From contig NZ_BMUE01000008.1 of NCBI RefSeq assembly GCF_014650035.1, positions 310,001-374,000 of the forward strand: 64,000 nucleotides of DNA, read 5' to 3'. A program made the translations under genes and the position numbers. Origin of the DNA: Streptomyces lucensis JCM 4490 (lineage in GTDB: Bacteria; Actinomycetota; Actinomycetes; Streptomycetales; Streptomycetaceae). This document shows positions 34,825-44,484 of this stretch, piece after piece. Each line of letters opens with the position of its first letter. The first letter of the stretch is position 1. The notes beneath the pieces were generated by a model, which was given only the letters and a program-made list of their open reading frames with translations, did no database searches and was not told the DNA's origin.

Positions 34825-35655
34825 GTGAGAGGCAACACCGGGGGTGTGCGGACGAGTTGGGTGGCCGTCCTGGTGGCGGGGGGTCTGATGGCCGGCTGTT
34901 CGGCGCCGGGAGCGGACGGCGGGTCCGCGCGGCGGAACGGGGCGCCCGCGCGCACCGCGCCGCCGGGTTCAGCGGGACACCAGCCGGGCGGCTCCCCGCC
35001 CGCTCCCGTCTTCACCCCCGACGCCTCCCTCGTGCCCAGGACCTCCGAGGACGGGCAGCGCCTCGTCGACTCGGTGGTGTTCGCGCCGGACGACTGGGGG
35101 CGGGGTTACGTGGCCCAGGACCCGGCCGCGAGCGCCCCGGGCACTTGGGCCGTGCTGGACGACGGCTGCCGCTGGGAACGGCGTAAGGCTCCCCGCGGTG
35201 TTCTCGCCAGTCTGTCGCGCTACAGCCTGCGGCCCGCGGGCGACGGCAAGGACAGGGGCGAGGGCGCGGTCAGGGTGACGGCCGCGGCCACCGTGCACTC
35301 CTCCGCCGTCGGCGCCGACGAACAGCTCAGCACCACCCTGGAGGAAGCGCTGCGCTGCCCGGAACAGCGGCCACGGGACGACGCGCGGATCACGGGCCTC
35401 AGCTCCCTCGGCACCCCGTTCGGCGCCCGCGAGCAGCAGTACGCCGACGACTCCGTGCTGGAGACCGGTCATTACGTCGAGCGGGGCGGCGCCGCGCAGC
35501 CGTACCAGTGGATGGTCGCCCGGCTGGGGACGGTCGTGGTGGCCGTCTCCGTGACCGGCGCCAGGGGAAACGCCGCGCAGGACCTGCAAGAGCTGGGAAG
35601 CACCGCCCTCGGCCGGATGCTGGCGCGCGTCAAGCAGCGGCTGAAGGAGAAGTGA
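34825..35655 (+). CDS. lipoprotein, first gene of a tandem-kinase operon
   Basis: This 276-aa exported protein has a signal peptide with lipobox L-M-A-G-C (Cys25), then a low-complexity Pro/Ala/Gly linker to ~60 and a folded domain of ~200 residues (PDDWGRGYVAQDP..., WMVARLGTVVVAVSVTG). I do not recognise the domain. GTG 34825 is preceded by AGAGGGGA. The stop shares its last base with the ATG of the kinase gene (TGATG), which links this lipoprotein to the kinases: it may present or sense the same ligand. Confidence 0.82.
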   Translation: MRGNTGGVRTSWVAVLVAGGLMAGCSAPGADGGSARRNGAPARTAPPGSAGHQPGGSPPAPVFTPDASLVPRTSEDGQRLVDSVVFAPDDWGRGYVAQDPAASAPGTWAVLDDGCRWERRKAPRGVLASLSRYSLRPAGDGKDRGEGAVRVTAAATVHSSAVGADEQLSTTLEEALRCPEQRPRDDARITGLSSLGTPFGAREQQYADDSVLETGHYVERGGAAQPYQWMVARLGTVVVAVSVTGARGNAAQDLQELGSTALGRMLARVKQRLKEK

Positions 35656-37898
35656 TGGAGCCGTTGCTCGGTTCGGACCCGTCGCGGCTGGCGGGTCATC
35701 GGCTGCTCGGTCGCCTCGGCGCGGGCGGCATGGGTGTGGTGTACCTGGCCCGCTCGGCGGGCGGCGCACTGGTCGCGCTGAAGGTGATCCAGGCGGAACA
35801 CGCCGAGGACGGCGACTTCCGGGAACGTTTCCGGCGGGAGGCGGAGACGGCGCGCCGGGTGACGAGCCCGTGGGTGGCGTCCCTCGTCGACGCGGACCCG
35901 GACGCGCCGCAGCCCTGGCTGGCCGCGGAGTTCGTGCCCGGACCCTCGCTCGGTGAGGCCGTCGCGGAGCACGGTGCGCTGCCCGTGCGGAGCCTGCGTG
36001 TGCTGGGGGCACGGCTCGCCGAGGCGCTGCGGGACCTGCACGGCGCCGGTCTCGTGCACCGGGACGTCAAGCCGGGCAACGTGCTGCTGGCGGTCGACGG
36101 CCCCCGGCTGATCGACTTCGGTGTGGCGCGGGACCCCCGGGACACCGCGCTCACCTCGACCGGTGTCGTGGTCGGCACCCCGGGCTTCCTGGCACCGGAA
36201 CAGGCCCGGGGCCAAGGGGAGCCCGGGCCGGCCGGTGACATCTTCTCGCTGGGCTGTTTGCTGGCCCATGCGGCCACCGGCCGGCTCCCGTTCGGTACCG
36301 GCTCGCCGGCCGCTCTGCTGTACCGCACGGTGCACGACGCCGCGGATCTCCAGGGCGTCCCGCAGGCACTCGCCGAGGTGGTGGGCGGCTGTCTGGAGAA
36401 GGATCCGCGGCTGCGGCCCACTGCCGAGGCGGTGTCGCAGGCTCTGGCGGCCACCGCACCTCCCGACCCGAGGGAGGTTCTGCGGGCGGTGCGTCCTGCG
36501 GAACCCGGGGAACAGGGGCCCGGTGAAGAGGCTTGGTTGCCCGAGCCGTTGACCAGGCTGATCGCCGAACGGTCGGCCCACGGGCTCGCGTTGCCCGCCG
36601 CAGACGACACGGAGATCGACTCCGTGTCCGGCGGCACCACGGTCGCGGACGACGCGGCCGGAGCGCCGTCGGACCGGGCCGCCGGCAGGCGCGGCTTCCT
36701 CCTCCTGACCGGCGGCGCGGTGGCCGTCTCAGCCGCAGGCGGGCTGATCGCCTGGGCCGCGCTCTCCGGTGACGGGAGGAGGAACGGCTCCGCCACCGGC
36801 GGGAAGGCCACCGCGACCGTGCACACGATCGGCCTGCACGCCGACCTGAGCGGCGATCAGCGGGCGACCGGACGGGCCCAGGAGCGGGGCCTGCGGCTCG
36901 CGGTCGAGGAGTTCAACTCCCGCAGGGGCAGGCCCTTCACCCTCGCGGTGAGGGCCGAGGACGACGGCGGCGATCCGGCCAGGGCGCCCGGCGCGGCGCG
37001 GCGGCTGGTCGCCGACCCCTCCGTGCTGGCCGTGATCGGTCCGACCACGGATGCCACCGCCCTGGCCGCGCTCGCCACGTACGACGCCGCGTCGCTGCCT
37101 CTCATCGCGGTGTCGCCCGGCGCCACCGCGCTGACCGTGACGGGCAGCCGTTCCCTCCTCCAAGCCCGCGTGACGGACACGATCCTGCCGTTCTATCTCA
37201 ACGCGTACCTGCGTGGCACGGCGAAGTCCCGCACGGTCGGGATCGTCGACGACCGCGCGGCGGACGCGTACGCCTGGGAGCTCAGCAGTACCCTGACCAC
37301 GATCCTGCGGAAGGACGGACGGCCTGCCGTGCCGAAGGTGGTCAGCGCGTTGCGCACCGACTTCGGGCCGACCCTCGACGCCCTGCTCGACGGCGGCGCG
37401 GACTCGGTGGTCTTCGCCGGCTACCACGACCGGGCCGCGCTGCTCGCCCGTGAACTGAGCGGCCGCGGCTTCCCCGGAGCCCGGGCCGGCGCCCAGGGAG
37501 TGCTCGACGCCCGGTTCCTGTCGGCCGCCGGGGACGCGGCCGACGGCTGGGTGGTCGTCGCCCCCGTCATGGACGCGTCCGTCGCGCCCGAGGCCAAGGC
37601 GTTCGCGGCCGCCTACCGCAAGCGGTTCGACACCGAGCCGGAGCGGTACGCCGTCGAGGCGTACGACGTCGCGCGGCTGGCCGTGCGGAGTCTCGCCGCG
37701 CTGACCGCCGGGCACGTCACCCGCCGGAACCTGACTGCGGCGCTGCGCTCGGCGACGTACCGGGGGATCACCAGGAACTTCGCGTTCGACAAGGCCACCG
37801 GGCGCCTGGCCGTCGACGGCACGGGGGTCTATCTGTGGAAGGTCGTCGGCGGCCGGTTCGCGTACCAGGGCGTGGCGCCCTTCCAGGCGTCCGCCTGA
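35655..37898 (+). CDS. Ser/Thr kinase fused to an extracellular substrate-binding domain (copy 1)
   Basis: This 747-aa protein has a Hanks kinase domain (~15-275): GAGGMG at 22-27, Lys43, HRDVKPGN (135-142), IDFGVAR and APEQ. After a linker there is a membrane helix (~348-370), then a periplasmic-binding domain of the LivJ/type-1 family (~385-740; SGDQRATGRAQERGLRLAVEEFN, VLAVIGPTTDATALAAL, YAVEAYDVARLAV). The signal is likely a small ligand bound outside, the output phosphorylation inside. Just before the helix stands RRGFLLL (345-351), a twin-arginine-like motif. A close second copy follows 10 bp downstream. Confidence 0.9.
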   Translation: MEPLLGSDPSRLAGHRLLGRLGAGGMGVVYLARSAGGALVALKVIQAEHAEDGDFRERFRREAETARRVTSPWVASLVDADPDAPQPWLAAEFVPGPSLGEAVAEHGALPVRSLRVLGARLAEALRDLHGAGLVHRDVKPGNVLLAVDGPRLIDFGVARDPRDTALTSTGVVVGTPGFLAPEQARGQGEPGPAGDIFSLGCLLAHAATGRLPFGTGSPAALLYRTVHDAADLQGVPQALAEVVGGCLEKDPRLRPTAEAVSQALAATAPPDPREVLRAVRPAEPGEQGPGEEAWLPEPLTRLIAERSAHGLALPAADDTEIDSVSGGTTVADDAAGAPSDRAAGRRGFLLLTGGAVAVSAAGGLIAWAALSGDGRRNGSATGGKATATVHTIGLHADLSGDQRATGRAQERGLRLAVEEFNSRRGRPFTLAVRAEDDGGDPARAPGAARRLVADPSVLAVIGPTTDATALAALATYDAASLPLIAVSPGATALTVTGSRSLLQARVTDTILPFYLNAYLRGTAKSRTVGIVDDRAADAYAWELSSTLTTILRKDGRPAVPKVVSALRTDFGPTLDALLDGGADSVVFAGYHDRAALLARELSGRGFPGARAGAQGVLDARFLSAAGDAADGWVVVAPVMDASVAPEAKAFAAAYRKRFDTEPERYAVEAYDVARLAVRSLAALTAGHVTRRNLTAALRSATYRGITRNFAFDKATGRLAVDGTGVYLWKVVGGRFAYQGVAPFQASA

Positions 37899-37908
37899 GG
37901 GGCCGCTG

Positions 37909-40083
37909 ATGGAGCCGCTGCGCGGTGCCGACCCGGCCCGGATCGCGCGCTACCGGCTGGTGCGCCGGCTCGGCACGGGGGGCATGGGTGTGGTGTACCT
38001 GGCCCGGTCCGCGGGGGGTTCGCTGGTCGCGGTGAAGGTCATCCGCGCCGCGCACGCGGGCGACCCGGGCTTCCGGGCCCGTTTCCGCCGTGAGGTGGAG
38101 ACGGCCGGCCGGGTCCGGAGCCCCTGGGTGGTGCCGCTGCTCGACGCGGACCCGGAGGCGGAGTCGCCGTGGCTCGCCACGGCTTTCGTGCCCGGCCCCT
38201 CACTGGCGGAGGCGGTCGAGGCGTACGGTCCGCTGCCGGGCGCCTCGGTGCGGTTCCTGGGCGCCCGGCTCGCGCAGGCGCTGGGCGCCGTGCACGGGGC
38301 CGGTCTGGTGCACCGGGACGTCAAGCCCGGCAATGTGCTGCTCGCGGTCGACGGGCCCCGGATGATCGACTTCGGTATCGCGCGGATGCCGGAGGACACC
38401 GCGCTGACCGCCAGCGGGATGGTGGTCGGCTCCCCCGGATTCCTCTCCCCCGAGCAGGCCCAGGGGCGGGGCAGGGAGATCGGGCCGGCCAGCGACGTCT
38501 TCTCCCTCGGCTGTCTGCTGGCGTTCGCCGCGGCGGGCGTACGCCCCTTCGGCCGGGACTCCGCGGCCGAGGTGCTGGTGCGTACGGTCCACGACGAACC
38601 GGATCTGGACGGCGTACCGGCGTCACTGCTGTCGCTGCTGCGGGACTGCCTGGCGAAGGAGCCCGGCGCGCGCCCCACCGTGACCGGGATACAGACGGCT
38701 CTGGACGGCGGGGGCGGCGCCGGTGGCTGGTTGCCCGAGTCGCTCACCGGGCTGATCGCGCGCCGTTCGGCCGCCGTCCTCGCCCTGCCGGCGGTCGACG
38801 CGACCGAGGTGTCCGGCACACCCGCGGGCGTCGACACGGTGCCCGGCTGGGAAGATCCGCCGAGGGGAGCCACGCGGCGCCGCCTCCTGGTGCTGGGCAC
38901 GGTCGCCGGGGTGGTGGCGGCGGGGGCCACGGCGGTGCGGCTGACGGCGGGCCGCTCCGGCCACGCCTCGGCGCCAGGCGGCGGCACACCGCTTCCGCGA
39001 CTGGTGCTCGCCCTGCAGGCGGACCTGACCGGGGGCGACAAGCCGGCCGGGCGGGCGCAGGAGAACGGCGTCCGGCTGGCCGTCGACCACTTCAACGCCC
39101 GTGCCGACCGTGGCTTGAGCCTCGCCCTCGAGGTGCACGACGACGGGGGCAGCCCGGCCCGGGCGCGGCGGATCGCGCGGCAGCTCGCCGCCGACGCCCG
39201 GGTCCGCGCCGTGATCGGGCCGACCACCGACGCGTGCGCCGAGGCCGTCCTCCAGCAGTACACGCGAGCGCTGCTCCCCATGGTCAGCGTGTCGGTCGGG
39301 CTCGACGGGGCGTCAGCCCGCGAGTACCGGGCGTACGCGGCCACCCGTCCCCCCGACCGCAACCTGCCGGAACCGCTGGTCGCCTACCTCGTCCGCACCG
39401 TCCGGACACGCAGGACAGTGCTGATCGACGACGCGGCCGAGGGCGACTTCAGCTGGGAGGTCTGCGCCGGCGTCGCCGACGGCCTCCGGTCCGCACGGCG
39501 CACCACGATCCGGCGCACCCTCGCCGCCGGGGCGGACGGGGCCGGCGACTTCCGCGCTCTCGCCGAGTCGGTGACCGCCGCGGAGGCCGACGCGGTGGTG
39601 TTCGCCGGCGGGTGCGCACGCGCGGCGGAGCTGGCGCGCGCGCTGCGCGCCGCCGGCTTCTCCGGGGCCCGGCTGGCCACCCAGCGCGCCCTCGACCCGC
39701 GCTTCCTCGCCTCGGCCGGCGACGCCGCCGACGGGTGGGTCTTCGCCGCCGCCTTCCTCGACCCGGCCCGTGTGACGGCCGCGAAGCCCTTCGTCGCCGC
39801 CTACCGGGAGCGCTTCGGTGCCGCTCCGCCCTGGTACTCCGCGGAGGCCTACGACGCGACACTGTTCGTGGCCGGCGCGATGGCGGCGCTGGGCGCGTCA
39901 CGTGCCGAGCGGGGGGCGATCGCGGGACGGCTGCGCGAGACCGACTACCGGGGGATCACCAAACGGCTGCGCTACACCTCGTCCAGCACCGGGTACACCA
40001 TGCGGGCGCTGTACCTCTACCGGACGGCGGGCGGCCGCTTCCGTTTCCTCGGCCAGTACGAGGAAGCCACGGTCACCGGGTGA
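37909..40083 (+). CDS. Ser/Thr kinase fused to an extracellular substrate-binding domain (copy 2)
   Basis: This 724-aa protein has the same architecture as the preceding gene: kinase domain with GTGGMG, Lys43, HRDVKPGN and DFGIAR, a membrane segment at ~328-345 preceded by TRRRLL (322-327), then a type-1 binding domain (QENGVRLAVDHFNA, RAVIGPTTDACAEAVL). It arose by tandem duplication, but the binding domains have diverged, so they probably sense different ligands. The last 11 bp overlap the convergent phosphatase gene. Confidence 0.9.
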   Translation: MEPLRGADPARIARYRLVRRLGTGGMGVVYLARSAGGSLVAVKVIRAAHAGDPGFRARFRREVETAGRVRSPWVVPLLDADPEAESPWLATAFVPGPSLAEAVEAYGPLPGASVRFLGARLAQALGAVHGAGLVHRDVKPGNVLLAVDGPRMIDFGIARMPEDTALTASGMVVGSPGFLSPEQAQGRGREIGPASDVFSLGCLLAFAAAGVRPFGRDSAAEVLVRTVHDEPDLDGVPASLLSLLRDCLAKEPGARPTVTGIQTALDGGGGAGGWLPESLTGLIARRSAAVLALPAVDATEVSGTPAGVDTVPGWEDPPRGATRRRLLVLGTVAGVVAAGATAVRLTAGRSGHASAPGGGTPLPRLVLALQADLTGGDKPAGRAQENGVRLAVDHFNARADRGLSLALEVHDDGGSPARARRIARQLAADARVRAVIGPTTDACAEAVLQQYTRALLPMVSVSVGLDGASAREYRAYAATRPPDRNLPEPLVAYLVRTVRTRRTVLIDDAAEGDFSWEVCAGVADGLRSARRTTIRRTLAAGADGAGDFRALAESVTAAEADAVVFAGGCARAAELARALRAAGFSGARLATQRALDPRFLASAGDAADGWVFAAAFLDPARVTAAKPFVAAYRERFGAAPPWYSAEAYDATLFVAGAMAALGASRAERGAIAGRLRETDYRGITKRLRYTSSSTGYTMRALYLYRTAGGRFRFLGQYEEATVTG

Positions 40084-41191
40084 TGCCGTGCATGCCGGTG
40101 TGCCTGCGGCGCACCGCGACGGCCGCGATGTCGTCGTCGAGCCGTCCGCCGCTGTAGTGGAGCAGGTCCCGGTGGAGGCGGTCCAGCAGTTCGCGGGGAG
40201 GCGCGGGACCGGTCCGCCGCATCCAGTCCGGCAGCGGGAAGAACGTGCCGGTGCGGTCCCGGGTCTCCGTCACCCCGTCGGTGTAGAGCAGTATCTGGTC
40301 GCCCGGGGCGAAGGAGACGGTGTCGACGCAGTAGTCGTCCCCGAGGAGTGACGCGAGGTTGAGGGGCGGCGAGGCGGCGGTGGGCTCCAGGACCCGGATC
40401 CTCCCGTCCTGGATCAGCATCGGCGGTGGGTGTCCGCAGTTGAGGATCCTGACCTGTCCGCCGCCGGGCGGGATCTCCGCGATCAGCGCGGTGGCGAAAT
40501 GCTCCGGCCGGTCCGGGTCGAGGCTCGAGACGCTGTAGCGGCGGATGCTGGTCTCCAGGCGGTGGATGACGCTCTTCAGGTCGGGCTGGTCGTAGGCGTT
40601 CTCCCGGAAACAGTTGATCACCGCCGCGGCCGCCCCGACCGCCGACAGCCCCTTGCCCCGCACGTCGCCGATGAGCAGCCGGACCCCGTAGGGGGTGTCG
40701 GCGACCTCGTAGAAGTCGCCCCCGATCCGGGCCTGCTCCTGGGCTGCCAGGTACAGCGACTCGATGTCGACGTCCTGGATGCGGCACGGAAGCGGGCGCA
40801 GCAGCACCTTCTGCGCCGCGTCGGCGACGAGCCGGACCTGGAGGAGCATCTCCTCCCGGTGGAGCCGCAGACGGCTCGTGTAGGCGGCCACCAGGGTGAC
40901 GACGACGATCGCGGCGGCCGTGTAGGGCGTGCCCAGGTCGGTGTAGAAGAGGCTGAGGCTGACCATGGCGAGCAGGCAGAACACGCCCAGCAGGATCGTC
41001 GGGACCACGGGCCACATCGCGGCGGCCAGGGCGGGCGCGGCGGGCAGCAGGCGGCTGAAGGCGATCTCCCTCGGGGTGGCGAATGCCAGGCAGGTGATGA
41101 CGACCGCGAGGATCATCGGGGACAGCGGTACCGTCTCGCGTCGGCCACCGTACGCAGTGCGGTGACGGCGAAGCCGTCCGGTGCTGATCAC
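40073..41191 (-). CDS. membrane PP2C-family (SpoIIE-like) Ser/Thr phosphatase
   Basis: This 372-aa protein has about three membrane helices in its first ~105 residues and a PP2C/SpoIIE phosphatase domain (~130-365): QEQARIGGDFYEV and LLIGDVRGKGLSAVGAAA (metal-binding Asp residues), GHPPPMLI, ILLYTDGVTE and LDDDIAAVAV. It dephosphorylates Ser/Thr, usually on anti-sigma-factor antagonists. The start at 41191 follows an A/T-rich stretch. It converges on the kinase gene with an 11-bp overlap and could oppose those kinases; that is inference from position only. Confidence 0.9.
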   Translation of the reverse strand: MISTGRLRRHRTAYGGRRETVPLSPMILAVVITCLAFATPREIAFSRLLPAAPALAAAMWPVVPTILLGVFCLLAMVSLSLFYTDLGTPYTAAAIVVVTLVAAYTSRLRLHREEMLLQVRLVADAAQKVLLRPLPCRIQDVDIESLYLAAQEQARIGGDFYEVADTPYGVRLLIGDVRGKGLSAVGAAAAVINCFRENAYDQPDLKSVIHRLETSIRRYSVSSLDPDRPEHFATALIAEIPPGGGQVRILNCGHPPPMLIQDGRIRVLEPTAASPPLNLASLLGDDYCVDTVSFAPGDQILLYTDGVTETRDRTGTFFPLPDWMRRTGPAPPRELLDRLHRDLLHYSGGRLDDDIAAVAVRRRHTGMHGITR

Positions 41192-41200
41192 AAAGGTATC

Positions 41201-43048
41201 TTATCGGGACATAATGGCCTTCGTTTGATTCTCTGTGATCGCCATGGCCGCCGCCATGACGGTCAGCTGGGGGTTGACCTGCGGGCAGCTGGGGAGCACC
41301 GACGCGTCGGCGATCAGCACGCCGTGCACACCGCGGAGCCGGCCCTGCGGATCGGCCGGGAAGCGCTGCGGGCTCGCGCCCGCGGCGGCCGTGCCGGTGG
41401 GGTGGTACGCCGACAGGTGGAGCCGGCGCGCACCGGTGCCGGCCACCACGTCGCGCAGCTCGGTGAGGCTCCGTACGCGGGGCGTGCGCGGAATACCGGT
41501 GAGCACCTCCTCGGCGCCCGCGGCGAACAGCAGCTCGCCCATGGCGAGGACGGCCCGCAGGAGACGGCCGGCGTCGCGGCGGTCCAGGTGGTAGCGGACC
41601 GCGGTGCCGTGGCGGCCCAGGACGCGGCCGCCGGGCCTGTCGGCGATCATCGCCCCGAGCGTGGCGAGCCGGCCGGCGTCCTCCAGTTCGCGGCGCAGCT
41701 CGCCGCCCGCTCCGGGCAGGACGAAGGAGCCCATGCCGGGTGGGGTGGCGGTGGCCTCGATGAGGATGCCCGCGTCGTGGTGCTCCTCCACGCCGACGCT
41801 CTGCAGCACGCCCTGCCAGGCCGTGACGGGTTCGGCGAAGCGCCCCGCGACGCTCGTGGCGGGGTGGACGCTGAGGTTGTGCCCGAGGCGGGGGTGTCCG
41901 CCCAGTCCCGAGCGGCGCAGGAGCTGCGGGGTCTGCAGGGCACCCGCCGCGACGACGACCAGGGGCGCGAGGATGTCGAATCCGCCGTCCCGCTCCCGCC
42001 TGACGCGCACCCCTGCCGCGCGAGGGCCTCCGGGGCGGTCCGGGTCGACGAGGATGCGCTCCACCCGCGCTTCGGTGACGATGCGGGCCCCGGCGGCGCA
42101 GGCGTCGGGCAGCACGGAAAGCTGGACGCTCTGTTTGGCGCCGGTCGGGCAGCCGACCACGCACTGGCAGGAGCCCCGGCAGCCGGGCGCGTTGCGTCGC
42201 AGCGGCGCGGCCCGCCAGCCGAGTGCGCGGGCGCCGGCGAGTGCGACGCGGCCGTTCGCACCCAGGACGTCGAGGGGCTGGGTGGCCACCCGCAGGGTGC
42301 GTTCGGCCTCGTTCAGGTGACGGCCGAAGTCGTCGGCCGGCGTCCATCCGAAGTCCTTGCTCCACCGGGACAGGACGTGGTCAGGGGTGCGGTAGCAGGT
42401 GCCGGAGTTGACGAGGGTGGTGCCGCCGACGGCGCGGCCCACCGGCAGCAGCAGCGGCGGACTGCCGATGGTGAAGGTCGCTCCGCCGTCCCGGTACAGC
42501 TCGGTGAACCGGTCCAGGGGCGCGCGCCGGCCGAACGACTCGGTGGAGTGGTGGCTCCCCTCTTCGAGAACGACGACGTCGAGTCCCGCCCTGGCCAGGG
42601 TCCGCGCGGCCACGGCCCCGCCCGCTCCCGAGCCGATGACGACGGCGTCGGCGGTGGAGCGGGACGGCCAGGCGGACGCGGGCGTCAGGTCGAGCGGGGG
42701 ATCCGCGCGCGTGAGGGTGCCCGCCGGTGGTCCGCCGTCGAGCATGCGCTCGGTACCGGCCGACAGCAGGACGGGCACCTTGAGGAGGTCCAGCAGCGGC
42801 AGGAGCGCCGGTCGTGCGGCCAGTCCGGCCAGCACGGACTGCCGTTCGAGCGCGGTGAGCCGGGCCAGGGTCCGCCCCGTACGGGCCAGGGCGTAGGCGT
42901 CCACCGCGCCTGCCGCGGCCAGGAAGCCCGCCCGGGCGGCGGCCGGCATCGCGGACAGGACCGTCTCGAGGCGGTCGGGGACCCGGCGGGGCCAGTCGGT
43001 CGTGCCGTCGTCGGCGATGAGGGCGGCCACGAGGCCGGTGTGACTCAT
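41201..43048 (-). CDS. GMC-family FAD oxidoreductase (cholesterol oxidase-like)
   Basis: This 615-aa flavoenzyme carries a ~125-aa N-terminal helical region, then the GMC fold: VVIGSGAGGAVAARTLARAGLDVVVLEEG (~150-180, FAD), PVGRAVGGTTLVNSG, a cysteine-rich stretch GCRGSCQCVVGCPTG, and the C-terminal catalytic His region LSAYHPTGTAAAG and VNPQLTVMAAAMAI. Members oxidise sterols, alcohols or aldehydes. The ATG overlaps the upstream stop (ATGA), so it is translated with the 43045 gene, under the FadR-like regulator. Substrate not determined. Confidence 0.88.
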   Translation of the reverse strand: MSHTGLVAALIADDGTTDWPRRVPDRLETVLSAMPAAARAGFLAAAGAVDAYALARTGRTLARLTALERQSVLAGLAARPALLPLLDLLKVPVLLSAGTERMLDGGPPAGTLTRADPPLDLTPASAWPSRSTADAVVIGSGAGGAVAARTLARAGLDVVVLEEGSHHSTESFGRRAPLDRFTELYRDGGATFTIGSPPLLLPVGRAVGGTTLVNSGTCYRTPDHVLSRWSKDFGWTPADDFGRHLNEAERTLRVATQPLDVLGANGRVALAGARALGWRAAPLRRNAPGCRGSCQCVVGCPTGAKQSVQLSVLPDACAAGARIVTEARVERILVDPDRPGGPRAAGVRVRRERDGGFDILAPLVVVAAGALQTPQLLRRSGLGGHPRLGHNLSVHPATSVAGRFAEPVTAWQGVLQSVGVEEHHDAGILIEATATPPGMGSFVLPGAGGELRRELEDAGRLATLGAMIADRPGGRVLGRHGTAVRYHLDRRDAGRLLRAVLAMGELLFAAGAEEVLTGIPRTPRVRSLTELRDVVAGTGARRLHLSAYHPTGTAAAGASPQRFPADPQGRLRGVHGVLIADASVLPSCPQVNPQLTVMAAAMAITENQTKAIMSR

Positions 43049-44484
43049 CGCGTGCCCACCTCCGCGTGCGCCGTGCCGTCCAGGGTCCACTCGGCCTCGG
43101 TGCGCCAGCCGCCGAGCCACCACCTCTCCAGCAGGACGTGCGCGTCGGCGCGCTCGCTGTTGCGGCAGGTGGCGTGCCCGCCGTCGGGGTCGGTGTAGTC
43201 CAGCGCGAGGGTGCGGTCGGGGGGCTGGGTGACCTCCACCCGGATGCGGCGCAGGGCGGTGCGGCCGGTGACCGTCCACGTGGGCAGGGTGGTGTCGGCC
43301 CGGAAGCGCCCCGCTCCGGCCCAGCCGGCTGCCGCACGCTCGGGGCGGCGGGGCCAGTCGCGGCCGTGGCGGCGCAGCCGGAGGAAGACCGCGGGAGGCA
43401 GCCCGCGCAGTCCCGGACGCGTGGAGACGGCGGCGACGATCTCCAGCACGTCCCCGCCGCCGAGGTCGGCGTGCAGCCAGGCCCAGCGGCGGGCGTTGCC
43501 GTGGCCGTAGATGCGGGCCGACGCGCCCGGGGCCCCGGAGAGCGTCAGCGTCCTGCCGTCGTGCGTGAAGGTCCCGTCGTACCGGGACCGCGCGGCCGGG
43601 AGCATGTGCGCGGCGGGCAGCAGCGGGTGGCGCCAGCACCAGCGGGGGAAGGTGAACAGCGGCGCGCCGCCGGGGCGTTCGGCGATGTCCCAGTGCAGGG
43701 CGCCTTCGTCCGCCGATCCGGACAGGCGCCCGGGCCGGACGGTGACCTCGCCGGCTCTGAAGCCGCTCTCCGCGCGAGACCACCGGGCGGGGCCGAACCG
43801 GGCGTGCCGCACGGGGCCGTCCTCGGGGAACACAGCGGCCCAGCCGTGCGCGTACGGCTGCGAACCGTCGGCGGGCGCGGTCAGTTCGTGGTGCAGCCAC
43901 AGTCCGCTGCCGGTGTCCGGGTCGGTGACGGTGGTGTACCAGACCTCTGTGCGGCCGGGCTCACCGCGCCAGCGGGGCCTGACGAACGCGCCCGGCCGCC
44001 GCGACCGCGGGAAGCGGAAACTGGCCAGGAACGGCAGGAGTTGTGTGCCGAGCGGAAAGCGGAGAGTACCGGTGCCGATCGGCGTGCCGTCCTCGTGGAG
44101 GGTGTACGGCAGCACGGTCATCGAGGCCACGGGCCTGCGCGCGGAGACGGACTTCCAGCCGTCGAGGGTGAGGCGGCGGCCGTCGGCGGTGAACTCGACG
44201 CGGTAGCGGATGCGGCGCCGGGCGAGGGGCGAGATCTCCAGCTCTCCCCGCGCGCCCGCGTCGTCGGACCAGCCGCTGATCCGTACCCGGCCTTCGGCCC
44301 GTGCCTCGGTCGTGCCCCACAGCCGCATGACCCGGTCCGCCGACACCGTGAGGTCCAGGCGGACGCGGCGGACCCGGTGCTCGTCGTCGAGCCGCAGCGT
44401 GCCGAGCATCGTCTCGCTGAAGACGGTGCCGCGCCCGGCCGGGTGTCCGTCGGTGCCGGTGCGTGAGGTCGTGGCCGCGCTCAC
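43045..44484 (-). CDS. conserved hypothetical partner of the GMC oxidoreductase
   Basis: This 479-aa protein starts at GTG 44484, overlapping the regulator stop by 4 bp. Residues ~20-150 (VFSETMLGTLRL..., YRVEFTADGRRLTLDGWK, LPYTLHEDGTPIGTGTLRF) resemble the beta-rich domain that sits beside or within some cholesterol-oxidase-like proteins. Residues ~170-470 (LWLHHELTAP, YAHGWAAVFPEDG, WAWLHADLGGGDVLEIVAAV) look like a two-lobed lipocalin of the AttH/CrtC type, which binds lipids. No signal peptide. A role in delivering or binding a hydrophobic substrate for the neighbouring oxidase is likely but unproven. Confidence 0.7.
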   Translation of the reverse strand: MSAATTSRTGTDGHPAGRGTVFSETMLGTLRLDDEHRVRRVRLDLTVSADRVMRLWGTTEARAEGRVRISGWSDDAGARGELEISPLARRRIRYRVEFTADGRRLTLDGWKSVSARRPVASMTVLPYTLHEDGTPIGTGTLRFPLGTQLLPFLASFRFPRSRRPGAFVRPRWRGEPGRTEVWYTTVTDPDTGSGLWLHHELTAPADGSQPYAHGWAAVFPEDGPVRHARFGPARWSRAESGFRAGEVTVRPGRLSGSADEGALHWDIAERPGGAPLFTFPRWCWRHPLLPAAHMLPAARSRYDGTFTHDGRTLTLSGAPGASARIYGHGNARRWAWLHADLGGGDVLEIVAAVSTRPGLRGLPPAVFLRLRRHGRDWPRRPERAAAGWAGAGRFRADTTLPTWTVTGRTALRRIRVEVTQPPDRTLALDYTDPDGGHATCRNSERADAHVLLERWWLGGWRTEAEWTLDGTAHAEVGTR

